Shown: piece by piece, positions 22,843 to 32,181 of the stretch
How the letters are laid out: the number at the start of each line of letters is the position of its first letter
Position numbering within the stretch: position 1 is the first letter of the stretch
Assembly (NCBI GenBank): GCA_948474755.1
Contig: CAOLHI010002129.1
Location: 206,501-270,500 of the forward strand
Length of the DNA: 64,000 nt
From: Ctenosaura bakeri
Lineage: Eukaryota; Chordata; Lepidosauria; Squamata; Iguanidae
Reading direction: 5' to 3'
Program-made: the position numbers and the translations under genes
Notes under the pieces: generated by a model
The model's input: the letters and a program-made list of their open reading frames with translations, nothing else
Told to the model about the DNA's origin: nothing
Databases searched by the model: none

Positions 22843-23204
22843 TTAAAAAACTGGTTAAAAAGAGATGCTTAATCTCATTCACTCCGTATACGTTTATGGG
22901 GATTATCATGTTTCTGTGCAATCTTGTACATGCTTAGTAGGCGGTAAACTACAAAAGAGAGACAGTGTGATGTAGGGCGTTGGGAGTTGGGCAGTGGAAC
23001 TCTGTAGACTAGGGTTCGAATTCGAGGTCAGCCATGGAAACCCACTGGGTGACCTTGGAAAAGTCACATTCTCTCAGCCTGAGAAGAAGGCAAAGGCAAT
23101 GGCAATTTCCCTCTGAACAAATTTCGCCAAGAAAACTCCACGATATGTTTGCCTTAGGGTCGCTCTAGGCTGGAATCCACTCGAAGGTACACAACAATAA
23201 CAAA
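22843..23204 (+). mobile_element. tRNA-SINE with the same 5' extension
   Basis: Extension 22843-22957 (TTAAAAAACTGGTTAAAAAG ... ATGCTTAGTAGGCGGTAAAC) is homologous to 16307-16420. The SINE 22958-23204 has GAGACAGTGTGATGTAGGGC, a small duplicated segment in the head, box B GGGTTCGAATTC, GGAAACCCACTGGGTGACCT, and end CTCGAAGGTACACAACAATA. It is the longest SINE copy here. Confidence 0.85.
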
Positions 23205-23257
23205 CAGTCCAGTGACTTCTTCAAAAGCCGCACACGCAAATTCGCATTGGTATTGAT

Positions 23258-23328
23258 AGGAATCCCAGTGGTCAAGCTGGCTGGGGATTCCGGGAGTTGT
23301 AGTCCAAAAGTAACTTTTCCAAGCTGTG
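23258..23328. mobile_element. Family E foldback, partial
   Basis: GGGGATTCCGGGAGTTGTAG and TCCAAAAGTAACTTTTCC give one arm; the opposite arm (AGGAATCCCAGTGGTCAAGC) is short. Confidence 0.6.
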
Positions 23329-23570
23329 CTTGGTCATAGGCGACTAAAGTAAGTCTTGGACCCCCTCGCCTTCTGAGGTCTACTAGTGTGCCATATTTTG
23401 TATAGCGGAGCTGTTGTACCCTAAAACACAAGGCCGCCGCAATTGGGACTTGTTCGGATTAGATACCCCACCCCACTTAACGAAAGGTTGCGGGAAAACA
23501 GCTAAGGCCAATGCGGAACGAGGAGCCGTCTCTATGAAGCACTCGATCGAGCTATCTGACACTTATTACT

Positions 23571-23957
23571 GTGTCTTAAAGTCGACCCTGAAGTATAGCG
23601 ACCATATGATAAGAGGCCATTTCCGCACTAGACTGTTATAGCGCTCTGATTCCACTGGCAACATCCTATGGAATCCTGGGGTTTGCAGTTTCGGGAGGGG
23701 CCGACCGGCCCCTCCCGAAACTGCAAATCCCAGGATTCCATAGGATGTTGCCAGTGGAATCAGAGCGCTATAACAGTCTAGTGCGGAAATGGCCAGTTTT
23801 CTTGCACGATTTCTTGAGATGAGTTCTGCCATTGCCTTCCTCCGAGGCTGAGAGCGTGTGACTTGTCCAGGGTCACCCAGTGGGCTTCCGTGGCCGTGGA
23901 ATTTAAACTCTGGTCTCCCCGAGTCCTAGTCCAGCACTGCACTGCGTTGTCGCCCTT
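23571..23957 (-). mobile_element. tRNA-SINE split by a family A palindrome
   Basis: Plus-strand complement of the SINE tail, TCGACCCTGAAGTATAGCGA and CCATATGATAAG (23571-23614), resumes after the palindrome as GTTTTCTTGCACGATTTCTT, GCCATTGCCTTCCTCCGAGG, CCAGGGTCACCCAGTGGGCT and TAGTCCAGCACTGCACTGCG (23795-23957). Removing 23615-23794 restores normal SINE order. Confidence 0.8.
23615..23794. mobile_element. Family A MITE, near-perfect 180-bp palindrome
   Basis: Ends GGCCATTTCCGCACTAGACT and AGTCTAGTGCGGAAATGGCC. Reading one arm against the complement of the other I find a single difference (CCTGGGGTTT versus CCTGGGATTT) over about 87 bases, with the axis at GGCCGACCGGCC. All CpGs are kept. 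It lies within a SINE on the minus strand. This is the longest and most symmetric palindrome in the window. Confidence 0.95.
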
Positions 23958-24163
23958 AGAAACGTGTTCTTAAAAACTATTCTTTCTGGAGGGAAGAGGT
24001 ACCAAACAGGTGGCATCCTGTCTCTTTCACTCTTTCCCCTTTTCTTGCTCAGCAAGACCCATTCTTCACTGAAACTTCGTAAATGTAAAGCAGTTTTTTT
24101 TTTTAAATCAGTGAACACAAGTAAGTTACATACGTGGTTTCTTTAAAAAGAAGCAAACTCTCA

Positions 24164-24337
24164 AACTGTTACAGCGCTGTTATTCCACTTTCAACATCCT
24201 ATGGAATCCTGGGCTTTGCAGCTTTGGGAGAGGCCGGCCGACGGACCGACCAGCCCCTCCCGAAACTGCAAACCCAGATTCGATAGGATGTTGCAAGTGG
24301 AATAATAGCGCTGTAACAGTCTAGTGCAGAAATGGCC
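24164..24337. mobile_element. Family A MITE, left end truncated
   Basis: Begins inside the left arm (ACTGTTACAGCGCTGTTATT) without the GGCCATTTCCGC end; the right end GTGCAGAAATGGCC is complete. The centre GGCCGGCCGACGGACCGACC is close to that of the 23615 copy, so the two belong to one subfamily. Confidence 0.88.
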
Positions 24338-24805
24338 TCTGTTTTTAAACTACAAAGGGTACTTTGGGACTGTACAAAATCTACCCGTATTTCTTCTCCA
24401 CAGCTCTAAGAAGGTTTGTCAAATTCGCTTTTTATTTATTTATTTATTTTTTAGTACGAACGGCGTGAATGTAACGGGAGGAGGAGGACCGCAAATCTTT
24501 CCATCTTCCCCCGCTACCGAGGGGCCAACTGGGTATTTCAATATCTTCCTTCCCGTGACAAATACACCCCGGATTTTATTTATTTATTGCCTTGGTTGGG
24601 GGAGAATGAGTCTTTATTCCTTACCTTCCCCCAAAGACATTTTGTTCGGAGTGCCCATGTAAAGCACTTTATAAGCTCAGCCGGTGGAGCCAGATGGGTC
24701 TCGGTTAGAAACCCCTGGTCGGTTTTCTCCACAACCCGATGCCTGTTTCCTGATAGGCGGATGCCCTTTAGCCCACCGGAGTTTATTGCCGGAGAAGAAT
24801 GCAAA

Positions 24806-24993
24806 AAGAGCCAGCGTGATGTAGTGGTTTGAACATTGGATTACGACCCTGGAGACCAGGCTTCGATTCCCCGCTCGGCTATGGAAACCAACTGGGCAAT
24901 CCCGGGCGCCACACACACTCTCAGCCTCCCCAACTCATGATAGAGTCGCCTTAGTGTCGCCAAAAGTCAGAAGCGGCACACAGTAGCAACAAG
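24806..24993 (+). mobile_element. tRNA-derived SINE
   Basis: AAGAGCCAGCGTGATGTAGT head, TTTGAACATTGGATTACGAC, box B AGGCTTCGATTCCCC, GGCTATGGAAACCAACTGGG, CACACACTCTCAGCCTCC, end GAAGCGGCACACAGTAGCAA. Internal deletion of the GGAAGGCAAAGG part. Confidence 0.9.
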
Positions 24994-25010
24994 CGTGCCA
25001 AGTGTGCAGT

Positions 25011-25241
25011 TGGAGTCACTGTGATATTGCTTTGAATGTTGGACTAGGGCTCCAGGAGCCCCGGGTTCGAATCCTCTGTAGCTGTGCAATGCTACCGGGC
25101 GACCTCGGACAAGCTACACTCTCTAACACTTAAGAGGAAGGCAACGACAAATCTCCTTGGAATAACTTACCAAGAAAACCTCAGAATATGCCTGATTTAG
25201 GGTCGTCATAAATAAGAAACGATTTGACTGAACGCAACAAG
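25011..25241 (+). mobile_element. tRNA-derived SINE, second in a head-to-tail pair
   Basis: TGGAGTCACTGTGATATTGC, box B GGGTTCGAATCCTC, GGGCGACCTCGGACAAGCTA, AAGAGGAAGGCAACGACAAA, end TTTGACTGAACGCAACAA. It follows the previous SINE by only 17 bp in the same orientation. Confidence 0.88.
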
Positions 25242-25330
25242 AAGCCTAGAAAAGGGTAAGGAAACAACGCTGAATAAGCAAAGGAAAAAAGCAGAGGGAG
25301 GGGGCAAAGGAAGCACTTGATGGCCTAAGG

Positions 25331-25445
25331 TAGTTTGGCTTCCCAAATCTGGGTCCCCAGAGATTGTTGGACCAGCAAGGCCAGTGGTCAGGAATTTGGG
25401 GCGTTGTAGTCCGGCTTTGAGATCAAAGTTTGGCAACCACTGGTC
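25331..25445. mobile_element. Family E-like foldback
   Basis: CCCAAATCTGGGTCCCCAGA, TTGTTGGACCAGCAAGGCCA and the mirrored GGGCGTTGTAGTCCGGCTTT, AAAGTTTGGCAACCACTGG. Arms are diverged. Confidence 0.5.
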
Positions 25446-25851
25446 TACAGCTGGGGTGGGCAAAGTGTGGGCCTAGGGCTGCATGTGGCACCCTCTAAGC
25501 TGTTTTTGTGGTCCTTGGCCCTTCTAGATTCTCCGTAGTGACCCTTCTCTGGTCTGCCAAAGGGGTGAATTTACTGGAAGTGTGGAGTGTGGAAATTCTA
25601 AAAAGATAGTAGGGGCTTCTTTTTTTTTAACATTAAAAGGCTGATGGGAATGGTAGGCCCAAAGATGTCTAGAAGACCACAGTTGCCTTTCTCTGGTTTT
25701 TTTTTTTTTTTTACATAGCAGGAAGGTGATAAAGTTGAATTGTGCGAGATGACCATCATGAGATGGTCACTATCACTGCCTGTGAAAAGTGCCTCCCCTG
25801 CCCATCTATTCCCAAGGGATGTTGGAGATAATTCCGTGCCAAATGGTAGAA
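25446..25851. other. hAT-like end plus unassigned DNA
   Basis: CTGGGGTGGGCAAAGTGTGG at 25451 looks like a hAT terminus of the 'CAGGGGTGGGCAAACTTTTT' type, followed by TGTGGCACCCTC. The opposite end was not found. Poly-T tracts at 25620 and 25696. Confidence 0.35.
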
Positions 25852-26000
25852 TTCCACAGGGTGACCTTGGGCAAGTCACATCCTTTCAGCCTTAGATGGA
25901 AATAAAGGCAACCCTCCTCTGAACAAAACTTGCCAAGAAACCTCCATGATAGGTTCACATTAGGGTCACCCTAAGAAATGACTTGAAGACAGAACAACAG
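25852..26000 (+). mobile_element. tRNA-SINE, body without head
   Basis: CCACAGGGTGACCTTGGGCA, AGTCACATCCTTTCAGCCTT, AACAAAACTTGCCAAGAAAC, GATAGGTTCACATTAGGGTC, end ACTTGAAGACAGAACAACA. Starts mid-element, after box B. Confidence 0.85.
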
Positions 26001-26462
26001 GGATTGACTAGATTCAGAAACACCTTTTTTGGGGTGGGGGTTCTTATGTTATCACTGGGGACTTGATTTGGAGAACATTTTTCTCTGTCCTCTGTAGCAT
26101 GAAGAGTGCACAACACACCTTACAGCTGGAAATGACAAGATCATTCAAATGTTGTTGGACTGCCACTCCCATCAGCTCCAGTCAGGACAGATACAGGTGA
26201 GGAATGCTGGCAGCTGCAGTTCAACGATATGTGAGGGCCTGGCTGATCCCCACGATTCTCGCTGACTGACTACAGCGGATGGGGGAAGAGGATAAACTCT
26301 TCAGATGTCACTGTACTAAAACTCCCAGCATCCCTCATTCCTGGCCATGCTGGCTGGGGCTGATGGGAACTGTAATATCTGGAGTGCAGCACACAGTGCC
26401 ACTGCCTGCCTTGTGCTGTCTCCATGTATTGGACCAACAGGGATTGACTAGATTCAGAAACA
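25995..26462. repeat. Perfect 28-bp direct repeat 440 bp apart
   Basis: The 28-base string beginning CAACAGGGATTGACTAGATT is identical at 25995-26022 and 26435-26462. Its first six bases are the end of the SINE at 25852-26000, so the second copy probably derives from the first. Confidence 0.85.
26023..26434. mobile_element. Stretch with two family E arms
   Basis: AATGTTGTTGGACTGCCACT, CCCATCAGCTCCAGTCAGGA near 26140-26190 and AAACTCCCAGCATCCCTCAT, GCTGATGGGAACTGTAATAT near 26315-26380 are E-type arms. The rest is unassigned. Confidence 0.4.
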
Positions 26463-27202
26463 TCTAGAGGGCACCAGCTGAGGAAGATAATTTCTACTCA
26501 AGTCCCTCCTTGAAGAATTGACAATAAGCATTGGCTTACCCAGGATTCTGAAGCAACAGTCACTCTCTTCTTTAGACATCAAATTCATTTATCGTTTCTT
26601 TTTAATTACAAAATGTGTAGGGAATTAGGGAAGCTTCCATAATTAATGTGTTATGTTTCCTACAAGCCAGCTAGTGAGATCCACATTGCAAACTGTGGAA
26701 TAGTGTATGATATCTCTACCGAGCAGGCCCTGGGGGAGCAGACTTATTGGCCGGGACCGGTTTGAAGATGCAGTCCTTCTCCTAGACATTATGATCCCCC
26801 AAAGTTCTGGCTCTTCTCTTTGCGTGTCACAACCCGGGTCTGCCCATCCCCTCCACCAACCTTGCCAGCTAGAGAAGGCAGGCAGGCACTGGAGCTAGAG
26901 AAGGTAGGAAGGCACTTGGCAGGCACTGGAGCAGGGAGACATGCTTAGGATACCCTGTTAGAAGAGGGCATCGAGGTCAGGATCTATTTCAGCCCCAGGA
27001 CTGATCCAAGGTGTGTTGCTATCGGAGGATACAAATGTCATCCTCTCCCGTTTAATCCCACTACAGCCGGAGTGGACTGCTTGTTGCTCTCTAGAGGTTG
27101 CTGGACTGCAACACCCACCATCCATCTCCATTGACTGGGAGGGAGTTTTGTTTCTATATAGGAAAGAGAGCGAATCTGTTGAGTGTTTTGTATACAGGTA
27201 CT
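26463..27202. other. Unassigned stretch
   Basis: GGCACTGGAGCTAGAGAAGG is locally duplicated around 26870-26935. An E-type arm lies at 27095-27125. No gene supported. Confidence 0.35.
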
Positions 27203-27302
27203 GGGACAGCACACACTCTCAGCCCCAGAAAATCCCTTGATATGTTCACCTTACAGTCGCCATAGGGCGGAAACAACTTGAAGGCACACGACAACAAATA
27301 CT
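27203..27302 (+). mobile_element. tRNA-SINE, 3' part
   Basis: AGCACACACTCTCAGCCCCA, GATATGTTCACCTTACAGTC, end ACTTGAAGGCACACGACAAC. Head missing. Confidence 0.85.
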
Positions 27303-27321
27303 AAATACCCTAAACAGCCCA

Positions 27322-27525
27322 AATACCCAAAGGCACCGGATCTTGTCTGATCTTGGAAGCTAAGTAGGGTCATCCCTGGTTAGTTCTTGGATGGGGGATC
27401 GCCAATGAATACCAGGTGATGCAGGCTTTATTTCAGAGGAAGGAACTGGCAAAACCATCTCTGAGTATTCCTTGACGAAAAAATCCTGTGAAATTCACGG
27501 ACAGGCGACTTCAAGGAACACACAG
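27322..27525 (+). mobile_element. 5S-rRNA-derived SINE, plus strand
   Basis: The 5S part reads GGATCTTGTCTGATCTTGGA, AGCTAAGTAGGGTCATCCCT, GGTTAGTTCTTGGATGGGGG and AATACCAGGTGATGCAGGCT, covering the A box, intermediate element and C box of the 5S internal promoter. It is joined to TTTCAGAGGAAGGAACTGGC and the tail GACAGGCGACTTCAAGGAAC. It is not a 5S rRNA gene: the first about 25 bases of 5S are absent and a SINE tail replaces the 3' end. Confidence 0.92.
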
Positions 27526-28303
27526 AGACCCGCACACATCTTAAGGGTGGACTTGTGCGCATGCGCTTTCAAAGAGAGAGAAAGAGAGAGAGAGAAGCTG
27601 GAAGGAGAAAGCGTTGAACTCTGAAAGAGCACCGCTGTGGGACTCTGATGAAGAAGGTGCCGTGTGAAGTACGGGCAAAATAGAGATTCTCCTTCTCTCC
27701 CCTTCTCCTTTCTCTCTCCCTTTCCAGGAAGATTGAAGAGGCAGATGTGAAAGATCTCAGATTTATTTATTTATTTATTTAAACTGTAGGCTTCCCTCCA
27801 GCCGGCTTTTCCTACACCGATGACTAGATTCATTAAAAATCACTGCATTTGACCCCTTTCCTTGTGCTTAGCCGGACAGACAAGTACAGACTGGGAGAGG
27901 CAGAAATTCTATGAGGGGTGAGAGAGAAACAATGGAAAGCACAAGTGTGTGGAGCAGGAGGCACGTTGTGCATCATTTTGGGTGTCTGTAGGTCTTGAAA
28001 ATGCCACCCGGTCACAACAAATGTGCCGATCCGTGGGAAGTAGAGCATTGTGTGGACGCCCATGCCACATTGGAAGCGAGTTGCCGGTCAGATTGAGGCA
28101 GGGGGTGGTTTCCTTTCAACCGATCAGGCAACTGCTTCTGCCACATGCGTCATTCGGGTTGAAGTCGGTAGTTCTTCTCCATTAACGAGGTCCATTGTTA
28201 CCTGGGGGCGTGGTGGGAGGGATAGTGGCTTGAACAAGGAGACGCCCCCAAAAGGCGTTTACACAATGTCCCTTTCAGCAAAGTTGTCCTTGTTCCACTC
28301 GAA
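27526..28303. other. Unassigned CpG-containing stretch
   Basis: Contains a GA-rich tract at 27573-27596 and (ATTT)n at 27762-27781. No gene recognised. Confidence 0.4.
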
Positions 28304-28454
28304 GGCATTTCCGCTCTAGACTGTTATAGCGCTATTATTCCACTTTCAACATCCTATGGAATCCTGGGGTTTGCAGTTTAGGGAGGGGCCTAGGATTCCA
28401 GAGGATACTGAAAGTGGGATAACAGCACTATAACAGTCTAGTGCGGAAAGGGCC
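28304..28454. mobile_element. Family A MITE
   Basis: GGCATTTCCGCTCTAGACTG (one C lost) and TAACAGTCTAGTGCGGAAAG / GGCC. Flanks GAA and TAA are a near match to a 3-bp target duplication. The right inner arm has lost part of the GGTTTGCAG mirror. Confidence 0.9.
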
Positions 28455-28640
28455 TAAGGGAGATCAGGGTTGGAGTCACCGCTCGAGCATGAAAACCAAC
28501 TGGGTGACTTTGGGGAGAAAGTCACACTTTCCTAGTTTCTTAGAAGGCGCCCGTGGAAGCCTCCTTTGAGTAAATGCCGTCAAGAAGACCGTAGGAGAGG
28601 GTCGATGTAAGTCGGAGTCGCCCTGAAAGTACATTAACAA
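28455..28640 (+). mobile_element. tRNA-derived SINE, head truncated
   Basis: GAGATCAGGGTTGGAGTCAC is the box B region (degenerate), then ATGAAAACCAACTGGGTGAC, AGTCACACTTTCCTAGTTTC, GGAGAGGGTCGATGTAAGTC and GAAAGTACATTAAC. It abuts the family A element directly. Confidence 0.75.
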
Positions 28641-29160
28641 AAGGATCATATACTGATCATGAGATTTTACAGAAATTCGGAAAGAAGACTGTTGCAGATG
28701 ATCACAAGGTGGCTGTTACAGAAGGCCTCCACCCCAAATTTCCTGTATTATTTCTTCAAAGCAGCCCAGCTCCAACCACCATGTTGCACAATCCAGCTAG
28801 ACCAGACCTACTTAAATCAATGAAACTTATATTAGTGTTGGCCAACAAATCCCATTAGCTTCAAAGAATCTGCTCGAACTATAACATTGGAAGCAGCTGC
28901 AATCCCCCACGAAGTTAACATCAAACGCCCTTTGATTCAGTAGGACTTACAACAAATCAAACATGGACAGAATAGGGCTGCTTACCTTTTATTTTCAGAT
29001 TCTATCAAAGTCAGAAGACTGCACCCAGGAAGCGGTTTTTAGGACTGGATCTTTGTTGCTATTTCAGCTTTCTTTTTTTTTTTTTAAAAAGTTACCTATC
29101 ACTTAATTTTTTTTGTACCCATTATCTTATTCTACCTGTTGTTGAAGGCATTATTACGTT
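28641..29160. other. Unassigned stretch with a family H trace
   Basis: GATTCAGTAGGACTTACAAC at 28932 is family H-like. Poly-T near 29070. No gene recognised. Confidence 0.4.
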
Positions 29161-29164
29161 CTGC

Positions 29165-29281
29165 ATAAAAAGACATAAACCAGTGCAGTAGCACCTCAGA
29201 TTAACTGGGAAGAAGAAATTGCTAGCACACAGTATACCTGGATTCCAGGCCACTTCATCAGATATGAAAGTAAAAAACACA
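29165..29281 (-). repeat. Common reptile repeat tail, minus strand
   Basis: CAGTAGCACCTCAGATTAAC and CCAGGCCACTTCATCAGATA are the complement of the repeat tail noted at 2395-2545. Confidence 0.45.
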
Positions 29282-29510
29282 AATTATTTTTTTGTATCCC
29301 GCCTCTCCATATGGATCGAGGCGGCAAACAACTTACAAACAGCATGTATGTCGATACATTTCTGTACATGCCCCCAACAAGCTGGGTACTCATTTTACCG
29401 ACCTGCGAAAGGATGGAAGGATGAGTCAACCTTGGAGCCGGGCAGGATCAAGCTCACAACCTTGTGGCTTGCAGTACTGGCATTTAACCACTGCGCCACC
29501 AGGGCGATGG
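29282..29510 (-). mobile_element. tRNA-derived SINE with L2-type tail
   Basis: On the minus strand: CCCTGGTGGCGCAGTGGTTA (box A), GGTTGTGAGCTTGATCC (box B), GACTCATCCTTCCATCC, then GCCGCCTCGATCCATATGGA, GAGGCGGGATACAAAAAAAT. The last part is an L2/CR1-style 3' end used for LINE mobilisation. This is a different family from the CCACTGGGTGACC SINEs above. Confidence 0.8.
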
Positions 29511-30207
29511 ATTCATGGAGAAATGGATTCATGGAAATAAACGGAAGTTTTAACAAGTGGATTTGTGAATTACCATGTGAGTTGTGATTTATGTTCGTGG
29601 ACTGGTATTTTGTCAGTTGGCGCCTTAGGAGTAAACACGTGTAGGATCAAACTGTAGGGTGCTCATTCACATGTGAGCGATCCACCCACCCACCCACGCA
29701 GCCGTTTGATCCCAGTCACGCAAACAAACACACCCAGGTAGGCTCTCTGGAGACGTCGGTAACAATATGGCTGGGCGTAATCTAAACATGTTATAGAATC
29801 GGTTGTCCAAAGGACTGTGTATTTTCTTAACAAATATGCATCCTCAAGATAACAGTCATAAAGAACAGAAACATTCCCCACAGCAGTAGGATAATTTCAG
29901 TTTTTAAAGGCAGTTCCACTGGATTTATTTCCACTCAGGTGTAAATAGGACTTCAACCTTCTTGCGGGGGTAGAAGTAGGGGAAGTTGCACATACAAATC
30001 CGCTTGTGTGACTGCAGTGAACATAATCCGAGGAATCCACCATGCACCTTCTTGAAAACACAAATGATCGCAGGTCGACTTGGAACATAGCTATGACTGC
30101 TGGTGCTACTTAGAATCTGGAGCGAGATTTTCTAACACCAGCCTTGTGCCATGTCTTGTTTTAATATACCCTCTCCTCGGGGAACCACAATTAGATAACA
30201 CGGTATA
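29511..30207. other. Unassigned stretch
   Basis: ATGGATTCATGGAGAA is locally repeated near 29508-29540. No gene recognised. Confidence 0.35.
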
Positions 30208-30210
30208 TAA

Positions 30211-30375
30211 GGCCATTTCCGCACTAGATTGTTATAGTGATATTATTCCACTTTCAACATCCTATGGGATCCCGGGATTTGCAGATTAAGGAGAGGCCTC
30301 AAAGGAAAACCCCAGGATTCCATAGGTGTTGAAAGTGGAATAATAGCACTATAACAGTCTAGTGAGGTAATGGGC
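30211..30375. mobile_element. Family A MITE with TAA target duplication
   Basis: GGCCATTTCCGCACTAGATT and TAACAGTCTAGTGAGGTAAT / GGGC, flanked by TAA at 30208-30210 and 30376-30378. The 3-bp TAA duplication supports PIF/Harbinger-type transposition. Confidence 0.92.
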
Positions 30376-30769
30376 TAAGTTGCAGGGCCTTCTTACATGG
30401 GTTATGCAGGCTTTAGTGTTACACAGAACTCTTTATCACCGCCAAAGAGCACTTCGAAATGCTCGTTCTAACCCTCCAGGCCCGTCAGATATGGAGACCC
30501 TCTTGTGGAGGTCGTAACACCTGTCCTACGCCTAGCACTCATAATCAACTCCCCACACCGACTTCAGTTTCAGTTGGCGACCAGCCAGGCCCGCTTTCCT
30601 TGTGGACCTTGCCTTCTTTTCGGGATCTCTGGGCTGCAAATAACTTGGGTGAACTGGGGAACATGCAAAAACAAAGCTGAGCCAGGCCTTCAAGAATTTT
30701 TTTTTTTGGGGGGGGTGGGGAGGAGAAACTGCGCCCTCAGCTTTTAAGCGGTCTGTGGTGGGTACATTT

Positions 30770-31000
30770 TTTTTTTACGAGAGGTATCTGCGCACAAACA
30801 ACCCAGAAGATTATTGGCTTGATATTTACTTCATCTATAAACACACACCTGCCATTTTACTAGACTCCGACCCGCTCCAAGGTGGTGGCGCTGGCTATTG
30901 CTGCGTAATGCAATCGGCTGTCCAACGCCTGGCCTTCCCATCTAATTACCTTTTTATGGCCGTTACGGTGTTGTTCACTGTTTAGACAGGGTCAGCCTCG
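30770..31000. promoter_or_regulatory. Candidate conserved non-coding element
   Basis: Unique, non-repetitive sequence without long frames. It contains TCTAATTACC (homeodomain-type core) next to TTTTTATGGCC, GCGTAATGCAATCGGC and a balanced base composition with kept CpGs. It has the look of a vertebrate enhancer, but I cannot align it; no gene assignment is possible. Confidence 0.3.
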
Positions 31001-31084
31001 GTTCCTCATCCCACCCACCGAAGCCTCCCTCCTTCCCAAGATCACGCACACCTACTGTTAAAAAAGAGTAGGGAAAAGTTACTT

Positions 31085-31195
31085 TTTTTCCCCTGGGAAG
31101 AGAACTCCTAGAGTTGTTCAGGCAGTTCCCCCACTTGCCATGGGATTTGGGGAGTTAAAAATCCCGGAAAGTAACTTTTTCAAGCTCTGGCCTCT
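31085..31195. mobile_element. Family E foldback, decayed
   Basis: AAAAGTTACTTTTTTTCCCC, TTGCCATGGGATTTGGGGAG and TCCCGGAAAGTAACTTTTTC match the E arms with their AAGTAACTTTTTCAAGCTC end. Confidence 0.5.
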
Positions 31196-31367
31196 CTGGA
31201 GAAGAGAACTGGAAGAAGCTCCCCCTATTATCCTTGAATTTTTTGTGCAAGACCAGCATTTAACTGGGACATACCTTTCATTATTTGTCACGGTAAAGGA
31301 GAATGGAGGAAGCGCCTGCTGGATGGTACTACTATTTGGAAGAAAAAGTATTTACCAGTTACACGCG

Positions 31368-31538
31368 GAGACCCGGCGTGGCCTAGGGTTGAAGATTAGG
31401 GGTAAAACTCCCTGGGTGACCTTGGGCAAATTGGATTCTCTGGGCCTCAGAGAAAGGCAAAGGCAACCCCACCCTGGAGACATCTGAAGACATCTTTTAG
31501 AGAAAATCCTATGAAAGGGTCGCAGTAAGTCGGAGCTA
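31368..31538 (+). mobile_element. tRNA-derived SINE, diverged head
   Basis: GACCCGGCGTGGCCTAGGGT, TGGGTGACCTTGGGCAAATT, GCCTCAGAGAAAGGCAAAGG, CTATGAAAGGGTCGCAGTAA and GTCGGAGCTAAA. The terminal ACTTGAAGGCACACAAC is missing. Confidence 0.8.
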
Positions 31539-32022
31539 AACAAAAAAGTTATATCCCACCTTGAAGACCTCGCATTAAGGAGAGAGCTGGACTAGATGAC
31601 CTTTAGGATATCTTCATAGTTTCTGTAGAAATGCAGTGAGCACCAAAAAGAGTCACACTCGCATCCAGAGGGTGGAAAAGCTCCTGTTAATTCAAGAGAG
31701 GGAACTTTTCCAAACTCTGGTTCTTGGTTTCTATGGATTTTTAAAACACCCCTTCTTGGACTCTAGCCTTTCCCTTGAATTCATTGAGCTGGGCGGAAAA
31801 AAGTGTGTGTGTATGTGTGTGTAAGATGTGTTGTCCGGGAAGGGGAACTGCCTCTTGGGCTCTGTCCCACTTGGTTCTCATGACTGCCTTTGGCCAGCTC
31901 TCCCTTTGGGAGTGCAAAGCGGTCCCTCTGCCTGGGTTCTCCCCAGCACTGGGCGGAACCCCTCGATCCCCCAGGCTGTGAGGACGCGCATGCTCCATCC
32001 TTCCTGGCAGGCCAGCCTTTTC
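31539..32022. other. Unassigned stretch
   Basis: TG-rich microsatellite at 31803-31822. GC-rich towards the following palindrome. No gene recognised. Confidence 0.35.
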
Positions 32023-32025
32023 CTC

Positions 32026-32181
32026 GGCCATTTCCGCACGAGCCTGTTATAGCGCGATGATTCCACTTTCAACCTCCTCTGGAATCCTGGGCGGGCCCCT
32101 CCCGAAACTGCAAACCCCAGGATTCCAGAGGAGGTTGAAAGTGGAATCATCGCGCTATAACAGGCTCGTGCGGAAATGGCC
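32026..32181. mobile_element. Family A MITE, perfect arms and CTC duplication
   Basis: Comparing the outer 66 bases of each side base by base I find no mismatch: GGCCATTTCCGCACGAGCCT ... CTGGAATCCTGGG against its exact complement. The loop is CGGGCCCCTCCCGAAACTGC plus four bases. Flanked by CTC at 32023-32025 and 32182-32184. CpGs including GCGCGATGATTCC are intact. It has the hallmarks of a recent insertion. The 180-residue minus-strand frame through it is only the palindrome being read twice. Confidence 0.96.

Noticed and set aside
24806..24900. tRNA genes at SINE heads
   Set aside because: Box A and box B are present, but there is no cloverleaf-forming 3' half or acceptor stem; the sequence continues into the SINE body.
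27322..27525. 5S rRNA gene
   Set aside because: Only the promoter-bearing part of 5S is present, diverged, and it is fused to a SINE tail found at several other places in the window.
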